Shown in pieces: positions 19,040 through 28,225 of a stretch of 64,000 nucleotides of DNA (position 1 is its first letter; the number at the start of each line of letters is the position of its first letter). The notes below the pieces were generated by a model that was not told the DNA's origin, searched no databases, and saw only the letters and a program-made list of their open reading frames with translations. The position numbers were made by a program, and so were the translations under genes. This stretch comes from Castellaniella sp034675905. GTDB taxonomy: Bacteria > Pseudomonadota > Gammaproteobacteria > Burkholderiales > Burkholderiaceae_B. The stretch lies in assembly GCF_034675905.1 (NCBI RefSeq), contig NZ_JAUCCV010000008.1:11670-75669 (forward strand). The letters are read 5' to 3'.

Positions 19040-21183
19040 CTCGCGACCCAGGTGCGCAAGCCCACCCGGATATGGTCGATATCCAGGCCCAGGGCCCAGA
19101 CGGTTCCAAGGGCGGCCAGCACGCTGGCCAGATCGTCCTGCAAGGCGGACACCGCCGGATCGCTTAAATCCGCCACTGGGATTTCCACCCCTTTTTCCAC
19201 CAGCACCACGCTGCCGTCACGCACCAGCACCGCCCGCGCGCCGGTCGCCAGATGGGCCTGCAGCGCACCGCCGTCAGGCTGCAGGCCATACAGCGTGGCA
19301 GACCCATCGCACAGCGGCGCCAGGCCGGCGACCAGCGGGTCGTCGGCATTGAGCACGGCAACGCCGCCCGGCAGGACCACATCCACCTGGGTGCGAAAGA
19401 TGCGCAGCAGGTGTTCCGGTTCCTGCATGTGAAATTCCGGCCAGGTCAGACCGGGATCTATCCCTGTCACCACCCCGACCTGACAACGGTCATAGGCCAG
19501 CCCCTCGCCCAGGATCATCCGTCCGCCGTTTTCCAGCACCGCATAATCCACCGTCTGGTTCAGCAACAGGCGGCGGCCGGCCTCCCAGGACGCCGCATCC
19601 TGAACGCTGATCTGCCGGTTGCCCAGGAACAGGCCGTCGGCTGAGGCCTGGCCCACGGCCTTGCCGGTCAGCTGCAGCAAATGAGCGATCAAGCGCACCA
19701 CCGGCGTCATGCCCCGGCTGCCGCTGACCCCCACGACCGGTATCCGGCCATCTTCAGGGGACGGGAACAGATCCTCGATGATCGCCTGCCCCACCGGGCG
19801 CGGCCGCCCCCTGGCGGGCTTCAAGTGCATCAGCAAGCCAGGGCCGGCGTTGACTTCCACCACGGCGCCCTGCTGCTCGGCCAAGGGCCGGGAAACATCG
19901 CGCGTCACCAGATCGATCCCGGCAATGTCCAGCCCCACCACCCGCGCCGCCAGGGACACCAGCTCGGCCACATCGGGATGCACCGTATCGGTCACATCGA
20001 TCGACACATTGCCGCTACGCTGGATCATGACGGCGCGCCCCCGCTCGGGCACCGCATCGCCATTCAGGCCCTGGCGGTCCAGTTCCAGCTGCGCGGCAGA
20101 GTCCAGGCGCACGACGTTCAAAGGATGATCCTCGTCCCGCCCGCGCCGGGGATCGGAATTCAATTGGGATTCGATCAGCTGCAGCACGGTCGATGCGCCG
20201 TCGCCCACCACCATGGCGGCCTCGCCCCGGGCGGCGGCCACCAGCTTGCCGCCAACCACCAGCAGGCGATGTTCATCGCCTTCGATGAAGCGTTCCACCA
20301 TCACGCTGCTGCCCTCGTTCACCGCCACCGCGTAGGCGGCTTCGACCTGCGCCTGCGTCGTCAGGCAGGTGAACACCCCCCGGCCATGATTGCCGTCGGA
20401 TGGCTTGACCACCACGGGCAGACCGATGTCCTGGGCCACATCCCAGGCCTGAGCGGCATCGGCCACCAGACGGCCTTCAGGCACCGGCACGCCGCAGGCC
20501 TGCAGCAATTGGCGGGTCAGTTCCTTATCGCGGGAAATGCCCTCTGCGATCGCGCTGGTACGGCTGGTCTCAGCCGTCCAGATACGGCGCTGGCGGGCGC
20601 CATAACCCAGCTGCAGCAGATTGGCGTCGCTCAGGCGGATGAAGGGAATATCCCGGTCGTCCGCCGCATCGACGATGCAGGCGGTGCTGGGCCCCAGGCC
20701 CAGCGATTCCGCCAGGTCCTTCAGGCGGTCCACAGCGCCGGCCACATCAAAGGGGCGATCCTCGATGGCCGCCATCACCAGGTCGCGGGCCGTGTACAGG
20801 GCTTCGCGCGTCAGGGTCTCGTACCAGGCCCGCACAATGACTTTGTAGACGCCGCGCAAGGGGGTTTCCCGCGCCCGCCCCAAGCCGCCGGGCATGCCCG
20901 CCAGGCTTTGCAGTTCCAGGGTGACGTGTTCCAGGATATGCGCCGGCCAGGTGCCTTCGCGCACACGCTGCAGAAACCCGCCGCGCTCGCCGATGCTGCA
21001 GCGATGCTCGATCAGCGTGGGCAACCAGGCGCTGAGGCGTTCGTAGAAACCGGGAATGACATTCGAGGGGTAGTCTTCGAGGTCATGGATATCGACCAGC
21101 GCCTCGATGACGGGGCGATAGGCCCAAATGTTCGGCCCCCGCAAATGCACCATATTGAGAATCTCAATACTCTTGTTTTCCAT
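19036..21183 (-). CDS. cphA: second cyanophycin synthetase-like protein (degenerate ligase domain)
   Basis: This 715-residue CphA paralogue lies immediately upstream of, and overlaps, the full-length cphA. The ATP-grasp half is well conserved (VVVKPSDGNHGRGV near residue 261, VVEVNAGPGLLMHLKP). In the Mur-ligase half the P-loop reads SGSRGMTP where the paralogue has TGTNGKTT, so the lysine and threonine that bind ATP are lost. The C-terminal ligase subdomain is also missing, making it about 145 residues shorter. It resembles the CphA'/CphA2-type partners known beside cphA in other bacteria. A complete two-step polymerase activity is unlikely. Confidence 0.88.
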   Translation of the reverse strand: MENKSIEILNMVHLRGPNIWAYRPVIEALVDIHDLEDYPSNVIPGFYERLSAWLPTLIEHRCSIGERGGFLQRVREGTWPAHILEHVTLELQSLAGMPGGLGRARETPLRGVYKVIVRAWYETLTREALYTARDLVMAAIEDRPFDVAGAVDRLKDLAESLGLGPSTACIVDAADDRDIPFIRLSDANLLQLGYGARQRRIWTAETSRTSAIAEGISRDKELTRQLLQACGVPVPEGRLVADAAQAWDVAQDIGLPVVVKPSDGNHGRGVFTCLTTQAQVEAAYAVAVNEGSSVMVERFIEGDEHRLLVVGGKLVAAARGEAAMVVGDGASTVLQLIESQLNSDPRRGRDEDHPLNVVRLDSAAQLELDRQGLNGDAVPERGRAVMIQRSGNVSIDVTDTVHPDVAELVSLAARVVGLDIAGIDLVTRDVSRPLAEQQGAVVEVNAGPGLLMHLKPARGRPRPVGQAIIEDLFPSPEDGRIPVVGVSGSRGMTPVVRLIAHLLQLTGKAVGQASADGLFLGNRQISVQDAASWEAGRRLLLNQTVDYAVLENGGRMILGEGLAYDRCQVGVVTGIDPGLTWPEFHMQEPEHLLRIFRTQVDVVLPGGVAVLNADDPLVAGLAPLCDGSATLYGLQPDGGALQAHLATGARAVLVRDGSVVLVEKGVEIPVADLSDPAVSALQDDLASVLAALGTVWALGLDIDHIRVGLRTWVAR

Positions 21184-21427
21184 GATCGAACCATGTCAAA
21201 AGGGTCTGGCCGGGGGGCCGAGCGTTGCCGGACATCGGCGTGCAGAAAACACGCCTGTCGCACAACGGCACACATCATAATCTTGCGCCGTTGCGCCGCA
21301 CAGAAAAACTGTTGAAGATTGTGACGCGGGCGCAACGTTCTGCGCATGCACAGACCGATTCGGATTTATATTCCTGCTGTCCCACCGATCTTCCGATCCC
21401 CCCAGCCCACCATCCATGCAAGGTCCC

Positions 21428-23654
21428 ATGCTTGAATCTCCGGCGACCGATGGCCGCCCGCCCGGCCCGCCTGTCGCATGGCACGACACGCTTGCGGCCC
21501 AACTGGCGGCAGACGAGCATCTGCTGGGCTGGCTGCCACTGAACCTGGACAGCCATCTGCACTACGCCGACAGCCTGCTCGTCCTGACCGACCGCCGTTG
21601 GCTGTTCTGCGGCGCCGACGCGCAATCCTGCCGATCCTGGCCGCTGCGCCCCGGCCTGCGGCTGAAGCTGCAGGATCATGCCGGCGTCGGCAGCCTGGAA
21701 CTGGTGGACGCACATGCCCGGCTGGCGCGCTGGCGCTACACGCTGGACCAGCATCCCCAGGCGCTGCAACTGGCAGGGCTGCACGACGCCCTGCGCCAGC
21801 CATCCGTCGATGCGCCGCCGCCCGCCGCCAACGCCCCCCCCCGCAGCCAGTCAGCCGCCGCGCGCCAGTTCGCTGTTTCGCCTGTGGCGCTTTGCCCGCC
21901 CCTACCGCCGGCAACTGGCCATCGGCCTGATTCTGACCCTGATCGCCACCGGGGCATCGCTGGTGCCGCCCTACCTGACCATGCCCTTGATGGACGACGT
22001 GCTGATCCCCTTTCAGAACGGCGAACCCATCCACTGGCATCTGGTGATGCTGTATCTGAGCGGACTGCTGGCCTCGTCCCTGGTCGCCTGGGGCCTGGGC
22101 TGGGCGCGCAGCGCCATCCTGGCCTGGGTCAGCGAGCGCATCGGCGCCGACCTGCGCACCGCCACCTACCAGCACCTGCAGCAGCTGTCGCTGCAGTATT
22201 TCGGCGGCAAACGCACCGGCGACCTGATGGCCCGCATCGGGTCCGAGTCCGACCGCATCTGCCTGTTCCTGTCGCTGCACCTGCTGGATTTCGTCACCGA
22301 CGTGCTGATGATCGTCATGACGGCGGTGATCCTGCTGTCCATCGACCCCTGGCTGGCGCTGGCGACGCTGGCGCCGCTGCCCATCATCCTGTGGATGATC
22401 CATTGGGTGCGCGACCGTCTGCGCCACGGTTTCGAAAAAGCCGACCGCGTCTGGTCGGAAATCACCAATGTCCTGGCCGACACCATCCCCGGCATCCGCG
22501 TGGTCAAGGCCTTCGCCCAGGAAAAACGCGAAGTCGCCCGCTTTCGCGAGGCCAACGACCGCAACCTGATCATCAACGACCGGGTCAACGCCCTGTGGTC
22601 GCTGTTTACCCCCACCGTCACGCTGCTGACCGAACTGGGTCTGCTGATCGTCTGGGTCTTCGGCATCTGGCTGGTGTCGCGCCAAGCCATCACCGTCGGG
22701 GTGCTGACGGCGTTCCTGGCCTACATCAGCCGGTTCTATGTGCGCCTGGATTCCATGAGCCGCATCGTGTCCGTCACCCAACGGGCGGCCGCGGGCGCCA
22801 AGCGCATCTTCGACATTCTGGATCATGTCTCCAGCGTGCCGGAACCTGCCGATCCCCGCCCCATGCAGCAGATCCAGGGGCGCATCGAATTAAGCCGCAT
22901 CGGCTTTCGCTACGGCAACCGCAGTGTGATCCAGGACCTGAGCCTGGACATCGCCCCCGGCGAAATGGTCGGCCTGGTAGGCCAGAGCGGCTCGGGCAAA
23001 AGTACGCTGGTCAATCTGATCTGCCGTTTCTACGATGTATCGCAAGGCGCAATCCGCCTGGACGGCGTCGATATCCGCCACTACGCCATCACCGACTACC
23101 GGCGCCATATCGGCCTGGTGCTGCAGGAACCCTTTCTGTTCTACGGCAGCGTGGCGGAAAACATCGCCTATGGCCGCCCCGACGCCAGCCGCGCCGAGAT
23201 CATCGCCGCCGCCCGCGCCGCCCACGCGCACGAATTCATCCTGCGCCTGCCGCACGGCTACGATTCCCTGGTCGGCGAACGCGGCCAGGCCCTGTCGGGG
23301 GGCGAGCGCCAGCGTATTTCCATCGCCCGCGCCATCCTGATCGACCCGCCCATCCTGATCCTGGACGAGGCCACCTCATCGGTGGACACCGCCACTGAAA
23401 ACGAGATCCAGAAGGCGCTGGATAATCTGGTCAAAGGCCGCACGACGATTTCCATCGCCCACCGCCTGAGCACATTACGCGAAGCCGACCGCCTGGTGGT
23501 CATGGACAGCGGCCGCATCGTCGAAATCGGCCGCCATGACGAACTGCTGGCCCGCGACGGCGCCTATGCGCGGCTGTACCAGGCCCAGCTGCAAGGCGCA
23601 CTGCCGGCCTCGCCCCCGGCGGCGCCCCATCACGAGGCCGACGATGATGCCTGA
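21428..23654 (+). CDS. cyanophycin-locus ABC transporter (permease-ATPase), frame broken at a C9 tract
   Basis: This is a type-1 ABC exporter half-transporter. The N-terminal 135 codons (from ATG 21428) encode a PH-like domain (DEHLLGWLPLNL, LLVLTDRRWLF) in one frame. After the run of nine C at 21834-21842 the frame shifts by +1 and continues as six membrane helices (from SLFRLWRFARPYRRQL) and an ATPase domain with GQSGSGKSTL, LSGGERQRISIA and LDEATSSVD. With eight C the two parts would form one protein of about 741 residues, as expected for this family. In-frame starts downstream exist from 21678. The partner is unknown; neighbours tie it to cyanophycin metabolism. Confidence 0.85.
21834..21842 (+). 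repeat. poly-C tract (9 C) at the frameshift point
   Basis: Nine consecutive C lie inside a Pro/Ala-rich linker between the PH-like domain and the first membrane helix of the ABC transporter. Upstream coding uses one frame and downstream coding the next. Removal of one C joins them without a stop. The tract could be a slippage site (phase variation) or a sequencing or assembly error. Confidence 0.85.
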
Positions 23655-24111
23655 AGCCTACACACTGTCCCGAGACCCCTTTGGCCACCTGGTCCTGTCG
23701 CGCCCCGGCGCACCGGACGTGATCGTCACCCCTGTGCGCAGCTTTCCCATCAGCGCCCCGGACGAAGGCATATCGCTGGTGGATGCCCAGGCCCAGGAAC
23801 AGGCCTGGGTGGAACGCCTGCAGGATCTGTCCGACACGCCGCAGCGCCTGATCGCCGAGGACCTGGCCCAGCGGGATTTCAAGCCCGAAATCCTGCGCAT
23901 CCACCAGGCATCCAGCTGGGCCACGCCCAGCCGCTGGGACATCAGCACGGATCGCGGCCCCGCCGTGCTCACACTGAAAAGTGAAGACGACATCCGCCGC
24001 CTGTCGGCCAACGCGCTATTGATCGCCGATGCCTGCGGCGTGCATTTCCTGGTCCGCGACCTGACCACGCTGGATCGCGCCAGCCGGAAAATTTTGGATC
24101 GGTTTTTGTAG
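23644..24111 (+). CDS. DUF1854 family protein (cyanophycin-associated)
   Basis: This 155-residue cytosolic protein of family DUF1854 is found beside cyanophycin synthetase genes in betaproteobacteria. Its start overlaps the end of the ABC transporter gene by 11 bases, with GAGG six bases before the ATG at 23644 (a second ATG follows at 23647), so the two are translationally coupled. Visible landmarks are SRDPFGHLVL near the N-terminus and a central EDLAQRDFKPEILRI. No catalytic motif is recognised and its biochemical role is unknown. Confidence 0.88.
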   Translation: MMPEAYTLSRDPFGHLVLSRPGAPDVIVTPVRSFPISAPDEGISLVDAQAQEQAWVERLQDLSDTPQRLIAEDLAQRDFKPEILRIHQASSWATPSRWDISTDRGPAVLTLKSEDDIRRLSANALLIADACGVHFLVRDLTTLDRASRKILDRFL

Positions 24112-24129
24112 ACACCGAACGGACGTCAG

Positions 24130-25269
24130 TTACAAACTCAATTGAAAGGTCGCCGGGCGCACGCAGCGCACGGCCTCGCGGGATGCATCGATGCAGCCGC
24201 CCTGATCGTAGACGCCCGCCGGATCGCGCCAACGCATCATGCGGTCCAGCACTTGCCGGGTGGCCTGCGGGTCCGCCAGCGTTTCCGCCACGCGGGCCTC
24301 GACGATGGATTCGTCCATCCAGGGCCGCGCAGCCGGCTGCGCCGCTGCACTCCCACCCTGAACGCCAACAGGGCCATCCTGGCGCAGGCCGTGCCGCCAG
24401 TGATAGATCTCCACGCATTTGAAGATCAAGGTATAGGGCTGATCCGGTTTCCAGAAATTGGTGAACCGCCCCTGCCCCAGATAAAACACCCAGGATCCTT
24501 CATAGCCCTCGACATCAGCGGAAGGCTCGTGCGGATTGCGAAACCACAGGCGGTCGCCCGGCACGTAATACCGGGGCGGCAAGGGCGCCTGCAGTGATCC
24601 GTACTCGTGCAAAAAGGCATCGTGAAACGGGCCCGACTGGATGGCCTGGCGCTGCCATTGGGCCTGTAACGCCGCCAACGCTGCCGGGTGACTGATCTGC
24701 AATTCCCGCGCCAACGCCAACAACAGCACGTATTCGGTCGCCCGGTAGCAGGAAAAAGAATACAGACGCCCGGACACGTCCGGCCACAGCGTCTGTTCCA
24801 GCGACGGGATCAGATCGTGGCCCGGCTGCAGGATAAAGCCGGTCGCCTCGGTCCAGCGCCAGCAGTCGGGGCGTTCGGCCTGTTCGGTATCAAAGGCCAA
24901 TACCGTGCGCCGCCCGGCCTGCACAATAAAGCGCCGCAGCCGCACGGCGGACTGCCATTCATCCAGGCTGGGAAAATCAAAGGGGATGGGCGACAGCAGC
25001 AGGGCCGCCAGAATTTCCGTATCCAGATCCCGGTCGCTGTCGTCGGGGGATAGGCGCAAGGCCCGGGCCAAGCCAGCGGTATCCAGATCAGGCGGTTGAG
25101 GCCACGACAAGCGAAACCGCTGCCAGGGCCCCTGCTCGTCAATACCAGCATCCTGTGTGACCAGATCGCCCAGGCCATATTCCGACAGCCAGAGCCGGCA
25201 TCGGATCTGCTGCGCATCGGGCCAGGCGCCGCGAATACGCACGCCCATGTTGGCGCTAACCATCTGCAT
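24130..25269 (-). CDS. bacterial transglutaminase (Tgl)-like protein
   Basis: This 379-residue protein aligns by eye, against a remembered Bacillus Tgl sequence, along the core of protein-glutamine gamma-glutamyltransferase: SPIPFDFPSLDEWQ, then LYSFSCYRATEYVLLLAL around the nucleophilic cysteine, then RYYVPGDRLWFRNP. The cysteine is kept, but the Glu before it is Ser, and the positions of the later Glu and His of Tgl seem to be Ser and Asn. It is longer than Bacillus Tgl, with an N-terminal beta-rich extension and a C-terminal helical tail (residues 300-379). It converges on the cyanophycin genes. Function is uncertain. Confidence 0.55.
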   Translation of the reverse strand: MQMVSANMGVRIRGAWPDAQQIRCRLWLSEYGLGDLVTQDAGIDEQGPWQRFRLSWPQPPDLDTAGLARALRLSPDDSDRDLDTEILAALLLSPIPFDFPSLDEWQSAVRLRRFIVQAGRRTVLAFDTEQAERPDCWRWTEATGFILQPGHDLIPSLEQTLWPDVSGRLYSFSCYRATEYVLLLALARELQISHPAALAALQAQWQRQAIQSGPFHDAFLHEYGSLQAPLPPRYYVPGDRLWFRNPHEPSADVEGYEGSWVFYLGQGRFTNFWKPDQPYTLIFKCVEIYHWRHGLRQDGPVGVQGGSAAAQPAARPWMDESIVEARVAETLADPQATRQVLDRMMRWRDPAGVYDQGGCIDASREAVRCVRPATFQLSL

Positions 25270-25289
25270 GCTTTACCCGCGGCAGGTGC

Positions 25290-25478
25290 TTACTGCCCCA
25301 GCGCCTTGCTGATCTTTTTATCGGTGTTGTATTGGCTAAGGGAATACACGGCCCAGATCGCCGCCGGAATCCAGCCGATCAGCGTCAGCTGCAACAGCAG
25401 GCAGATGATCCCCGAGATGGGTCGGCCAATCGTGAAAAATGCCAGCCAGGGCAGCAACAGGGCGATGAGCAAGCGCAT
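25290..25478 (-). CDS. YqaE/Pmp3 family membrane protein
   Basis: This 62-residue protein has two hydrophobic helices separated by a short loop (LLPWLAFFTIGRPISGII then LLLQLTLIGWIPAAIWAVYSL), the hallmark of the Pmp3/YqaE family. These small membrane proteins are linked to membrane potential and stress in yeast and bacteria. It lies 20 bases after the Tgl-like gene start region and reads in the same direction. Confidence 0.88.
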   Translation of the reverse strand: MRLLIALLLPWLAFFTIGRPISGIICLLLQLTLIGWIPAAIWAVYSLSQYNTDKKISKALGQ

Positions 25479-25586
25479 ATCGTCATCCGGTCATGATGGA
25501 AAGCCGGTATTTTATGGCGTTTTTACCTAAAACCGCCACACCAGTTCATCGCCGTTCCCGTAGGACGTGTCCCAGCCGGGTCGGCT

Positions 25587-25916
25587 TCAGGTTTCGTCCT
25601 GCACCGGCGCCGTCGGGCCATTCGTCTTGACGGACTCGATGCCCTTGTCGCGCGCGGCGGCCGTGGTGTACATCTCGCTGCTGCCGATGATCTCGCCGTT
25701 GGTCGCCGTCAGATGAAAATAATGCGATCCGTCCTTGGCGATCAGCCGCCCATAGCGGGCATCGTCGGGGGAATTCTTCTTGACGGATTCAATCCCGCCT
25801 TGGGCCGATGCCTTGCTGGCATAGCGCTGGCTGGTCAGAATGATCTGGTGATTGCCAGACCTGAGATTGAACATGAACTTGTCACCGCTGGACTTCAGGA
25901 TATATTCACCACTCAT
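25587..25916 (-). CDS. YegP family protein (two DUF1508 repeats)
   Basis: This protein of about 109 residues consists of two tandem DUF1508 units. Each has the pattern of a beta hairpin ending in a SKASAQGGIESVKKN-like or AAARDKGIESVKTN-like segment. The ATG at 25916 (MSGEYILKSSGDKFMFNL) is the family start; an upstream start at 25943 adds nine atypical residues. The molecular function of this family is unknown. Confidence 0.88.
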   Translation of the reverse strand: MSGEYILKSSGDKFMFNLRSGNHQIILTSQRYASKASAQGGIESVKKNSPDDARYGRLIAKDGSHYFHLTATNGEIIGSSEMYTTAAARDKGIESVKTNGPTAPVQDET

Positions 25917-26001
25917 GGGTTTGACTCCAAGTCGCGCAGACACGGAATGCGTCCGCCAGGGGATGTAACCCAGAAACTATACCGCTAAAGCGGTGGAGAC
26001 C

Positions 26002-26997
26002 ATGCCCATTCTGACCCAAAGCCTCTCGTCCTTTGCTTTGCTGCTGGCCCTGGCCTGGGGCCTGGCTGCACTCTGGATTCAGGCGCCCGGCGGTTCCTGG
26101 TGGCGGCTGATCTGGATGGCTTTATGGACAGCCAGTGTGCTGGCGGGCCTGGCGTCGATGTGGATCCAGCACCGCTATACGGTTCCGGCCCGGTGGGTGC
26201 TGGCCGCCGCCGCCATGATCCTGGCCGCCTGGTGGATCAGCCTGACGCCATCAGCTCAGCGCGACTGGGCCGACGATGTCGCCCGCAGCTTAAGCGGCCG
26301 CGTCCAGGGCTCCATCGTCACGCTGCACAACATCCGCAACTTCGACTGGCGCAGCGACACCGACTACACCGTCCGCTGGCAAGACGCATCCTACGATCTG
26401 GATACCCTGCAGTCCGTGGATATGGCTCTGTCCTACTGGATGGGGCCGGCCATTGCCCACACCCTGGTGTCCTTTGGCTTTACGGATGGCCGCCACCTGG
26501 CGTTTTCCGTAGAAATCCGCAAGGAACGCCACGAATCCTTTTCCACCATCGGCGGGTTTTTCAAGCAGTTCGAACGCAATATCATCGCCGCCGAAGAGCG
26601 CGACATCCTGTACGTGCGCGCCGGTCCGCGCGGCGAGCAGCTGTCCCTGTACCCCATTCAGATGCCCCAGGCCGCAATGCGCCAACTGTTCCTGGCCTAT
26701 GTGGACAGCGCCAACCGGCTGGCCGATAGCCCGCAGTTCTACAACACCGTGACGGCCAATTGCACGACTCTGGTCTACGACATGGTCCGCCCCATCGTGC
26801 CCGGCCTGCCCATGGATATCCGCCTGATCCTGTCGGGATATCTGCCGGAATACCTGTACCGGCACGGAGGGCTGGATACAAGCCAGCCGCTGGCTGCGCT
26901 GCGCGCGCAGGCGGATATTACGCAACGCGCGGCGCAGGCCGGGCCGGGGGCGGATTTCTCACAGAGGATTCGTCAGCCGGCCCTCATTCCGAAATGA
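26002..26997 (+). CDS. DUF4105 (Lnb N-terminal periplasmic domain) membrane protein
   Basis: This protein of about 331 residues has three N-terminal hydrophobic helices (within residues 8-85) and a periplasmic domain of the DUF4105/Lnb N-terminal type. The latter contains FDWRSDTDYTVRW, HTLVSFGF, EIRKERHESFSTIGG and the cysteine motif NTVTANCTTLVYD, typical of a papain-like or NlpC-like fold. The ATG at 26002 has GGAG directly upstream; a GTG at 25993 is the alternative. The function is unknown, although the Cys and His suggest an amidase or peptidase fold. Confidence 0.85.
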   Translation: MPILTQSLSSFALLLALAWGLAALWIQAPGGSWWRLIWMALWTASVLAGLASMWIQHRYTVPARWVLAAAAMILAAWWISLTPSAQRDWADDVARSLSGRVQGSIVTLHNIRNFDWRSDTDYTVRWQDASYDLDTLQSVDMALSYWMGPAIAHTLVSFGFTDGRHLAFSVEIRKERHESFSTIGGFFKQFERNIIAAEERDILYVRAGPRGEQLSLYPIQMPQAAMRQLFLAYVDSANRLADSPQFYNTVTANCTTLVYDMVRPIVPGLPMDIRLILSGYLPEYLYRHGGLDTSQPLAALRAQADITQRAAQAGPGADFSQRIRQPALIPK

Positions 26998-27015
26998 GAT
27001 CAACGTGCCCGCTAG

Positions 27016-27207
27016 GTGATCGACGGCTGGATCCGCTTTTACAAGCACCGGCGCCCACACCAGGCGCTGAATATGAAAACCCCGGCTGAGGCTTCTGCAT
27101 TAGCCGCCTGGGGCGATCTTTACACTCATCGGCCGAAACAGCTCACATCAGTCAGCAGCTTCGTCTGGCAGTTTCCCAGAGCGCTTTTCGAGCTTCTTTT
27201 CATCTGA
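27016..27207 (+). pseudogene. IS3-family transposase remnant (C-terminal end of OrfB)
   Basis: About 30 codons read IDGWIRFYKHRRPHQALNMK followed by TPAEA, the conserved C-terminus of IS3-type OrfB integrases. An in-frame stop precedes it and no catalytic DDE region remains. It overlaps the 3' end of the convergent dinD gene, suggesting an old insertion whose remaining edge is close to 27.0-27.1 kb. Confidence 0.7.
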
Positions 27208-28008
27208 TTTCACCCGCCGCTCCAGCTTCTTGATGTCTTCTTCGGCTGGCAGGCATTCCGGCTGGATGCCGCGCTGCCCCAGCATGCCGCGCACACTAAA
27301 ATTGTTTTGCACATGTTCGTCGGTGATCTTGGCCTCTCCGCGCAGATCTGCCTGATGCACATTGTGGTTGGTCATCTCGGTGGCCAGATTCTTGGCTGCA
27401 ATGGTGAGTGTTGGCAGAAAATCGGCCAGGGGACGGGCTGGGGCGACACCCAAACGATCTTTCATCCTCTGGGTGCTGTTGCCGCCGAACAGCGCGGTAT
27501 CACCCCTGGAACGGATGCGACCGAAACCCGCATCATCCACACCGCGCTCGTAGATATTCTGGGACAGAGATTTTTCTGACTCACGCAGGCGGTCACGAGC
27601 ATCCAGCCGAGCCTGTAAGCGCATGCGTTCTTCGATTAGTTCCTGTTTGCGAGTCTGTGTGGCGAAGTAGCTCTGAGCAAACGCGATCGCTTCTTTGCGG
27701 GGGTCACCGTTCATCGCGATCAGGTAACAGGCATAACGGGTGAGCATGAAATCGTCTACCTCACGCTGCCCTCCCTTCCCAATCCCGATCATTTTCGTGA
27801 TGCCACGAAAATGATCGTCCACACTGCAATCTGTTGATGCGCAAGCCTCCATGGCTCGGCGGATAGCGGTCAGGAAGTTCTCCCAACGCACGTAACCCAG
27901 GGGTTCCTGCAAATCGCGGGCATACCAGAACTCAATGTTCTCATTGGGAATCACCTGCGCCATTGCATCAAGGTGATTCTGCATCCGCAGGATTAGCTCT
28001 TTAGCCAT
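27148..28008 (-). CDS. dinD: DNA damage-inducible protein D (DinD-like)
   Basis: This protein of about 286 residues is similar to E. coli DinD, a DNA-damage-inducible protein that inhibits RecA filaments, with a Bro-N-like N-terminal region. Recognisable stretches are FWYARDLQEPLGYVRWENF, YACYLIAMNGDPRKEAIAFA, and FGGNSTQRMKDRLGV. The ATG at 28008 has GAGG seven bases upstream; the frame stays open to 28089. No LexA box was found upstream, but a 13-base inverted repeat lies there. The C-terminus is a charged Lys/Glu-rich coil. Confidence 0.87.
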   Translation of the reverse strand: MAKELILRMQNHLDAMAQVIPNENIEFWYARDLQEPLGYVRWENFLTAIRRAMEACASTDCSVDDHFRGITKMIGIGKGGQREVDDFMLTRYACYLIAMNGDPRKEAIAFAQSYFATQTRKQELIEERMRLQARLDARDRLRESEKSLSQNIYERGVDDAGFGRIRSRGDTALFGGNSTQRMKDRLGVAPARPLADFLPTLTIAAKNLATEMTNHNVHQADLRGEAKITDEHVQNNFSVRGMLGQRGIQPECLPAEEDIKKLERRVKSDEKKLEKRSGKLPDEAAD

Positions 28009-28029
28009 GGTCGCATCCTCATCAACACA

Positions 28030-28158
28030 GCAGCTCTCTAAATTTTCTGGTGCTGGAACAAACGCCGGTAGGCCACATCGATCGCCCATGAGGCTGGTTT
28101 CCCTGCGGATCGAACAGGGTTTGATTATGCGGCATAGCAGGGCTGTTTAGAGAGCTGC
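28030..28158. repeat. 13-bp perfect inverted repeat bracketing 103 bp upstream of dinD
   Basis: GCAGCTCTCTAAA at 28030-28042 recurs as its exact complement TTTAGAGAGCTGC at 28146-28158. The enclosed 103 bases have no convincing gene. The left arm lies about 22 bases upstream of the dinD start, so the repeat could be a small mobile remnant, a cruciform or a regulator site. Confidence 0.6.
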
Positions 28159-28225
28159 GTGATCCTGTTTGTCACGGCGGGAAAGCGCCAGGCCAGGCTA
28201 CATTGACCAGTTCGTACGCCCAACC

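Noticed and set aside
17564..21315. Long plus-strand open frames opposite both cyanophycin synthetase genes.
   Set aside because: They lack family resemblance and mirror the codons of the two cphA-type genes.
21366..22826. A 486-codon minus-strand open frame opposite the ABC transporter.
   Set aside because: The composition is Gln/Asp/Gly-rich shadow and the plus strand carries the ABC motifs.
28009..28160. A LexA box upstream of dinD.
   Set aside because: No CTGT-N8-ACAG was found; the nearest candidate ends CTGC.
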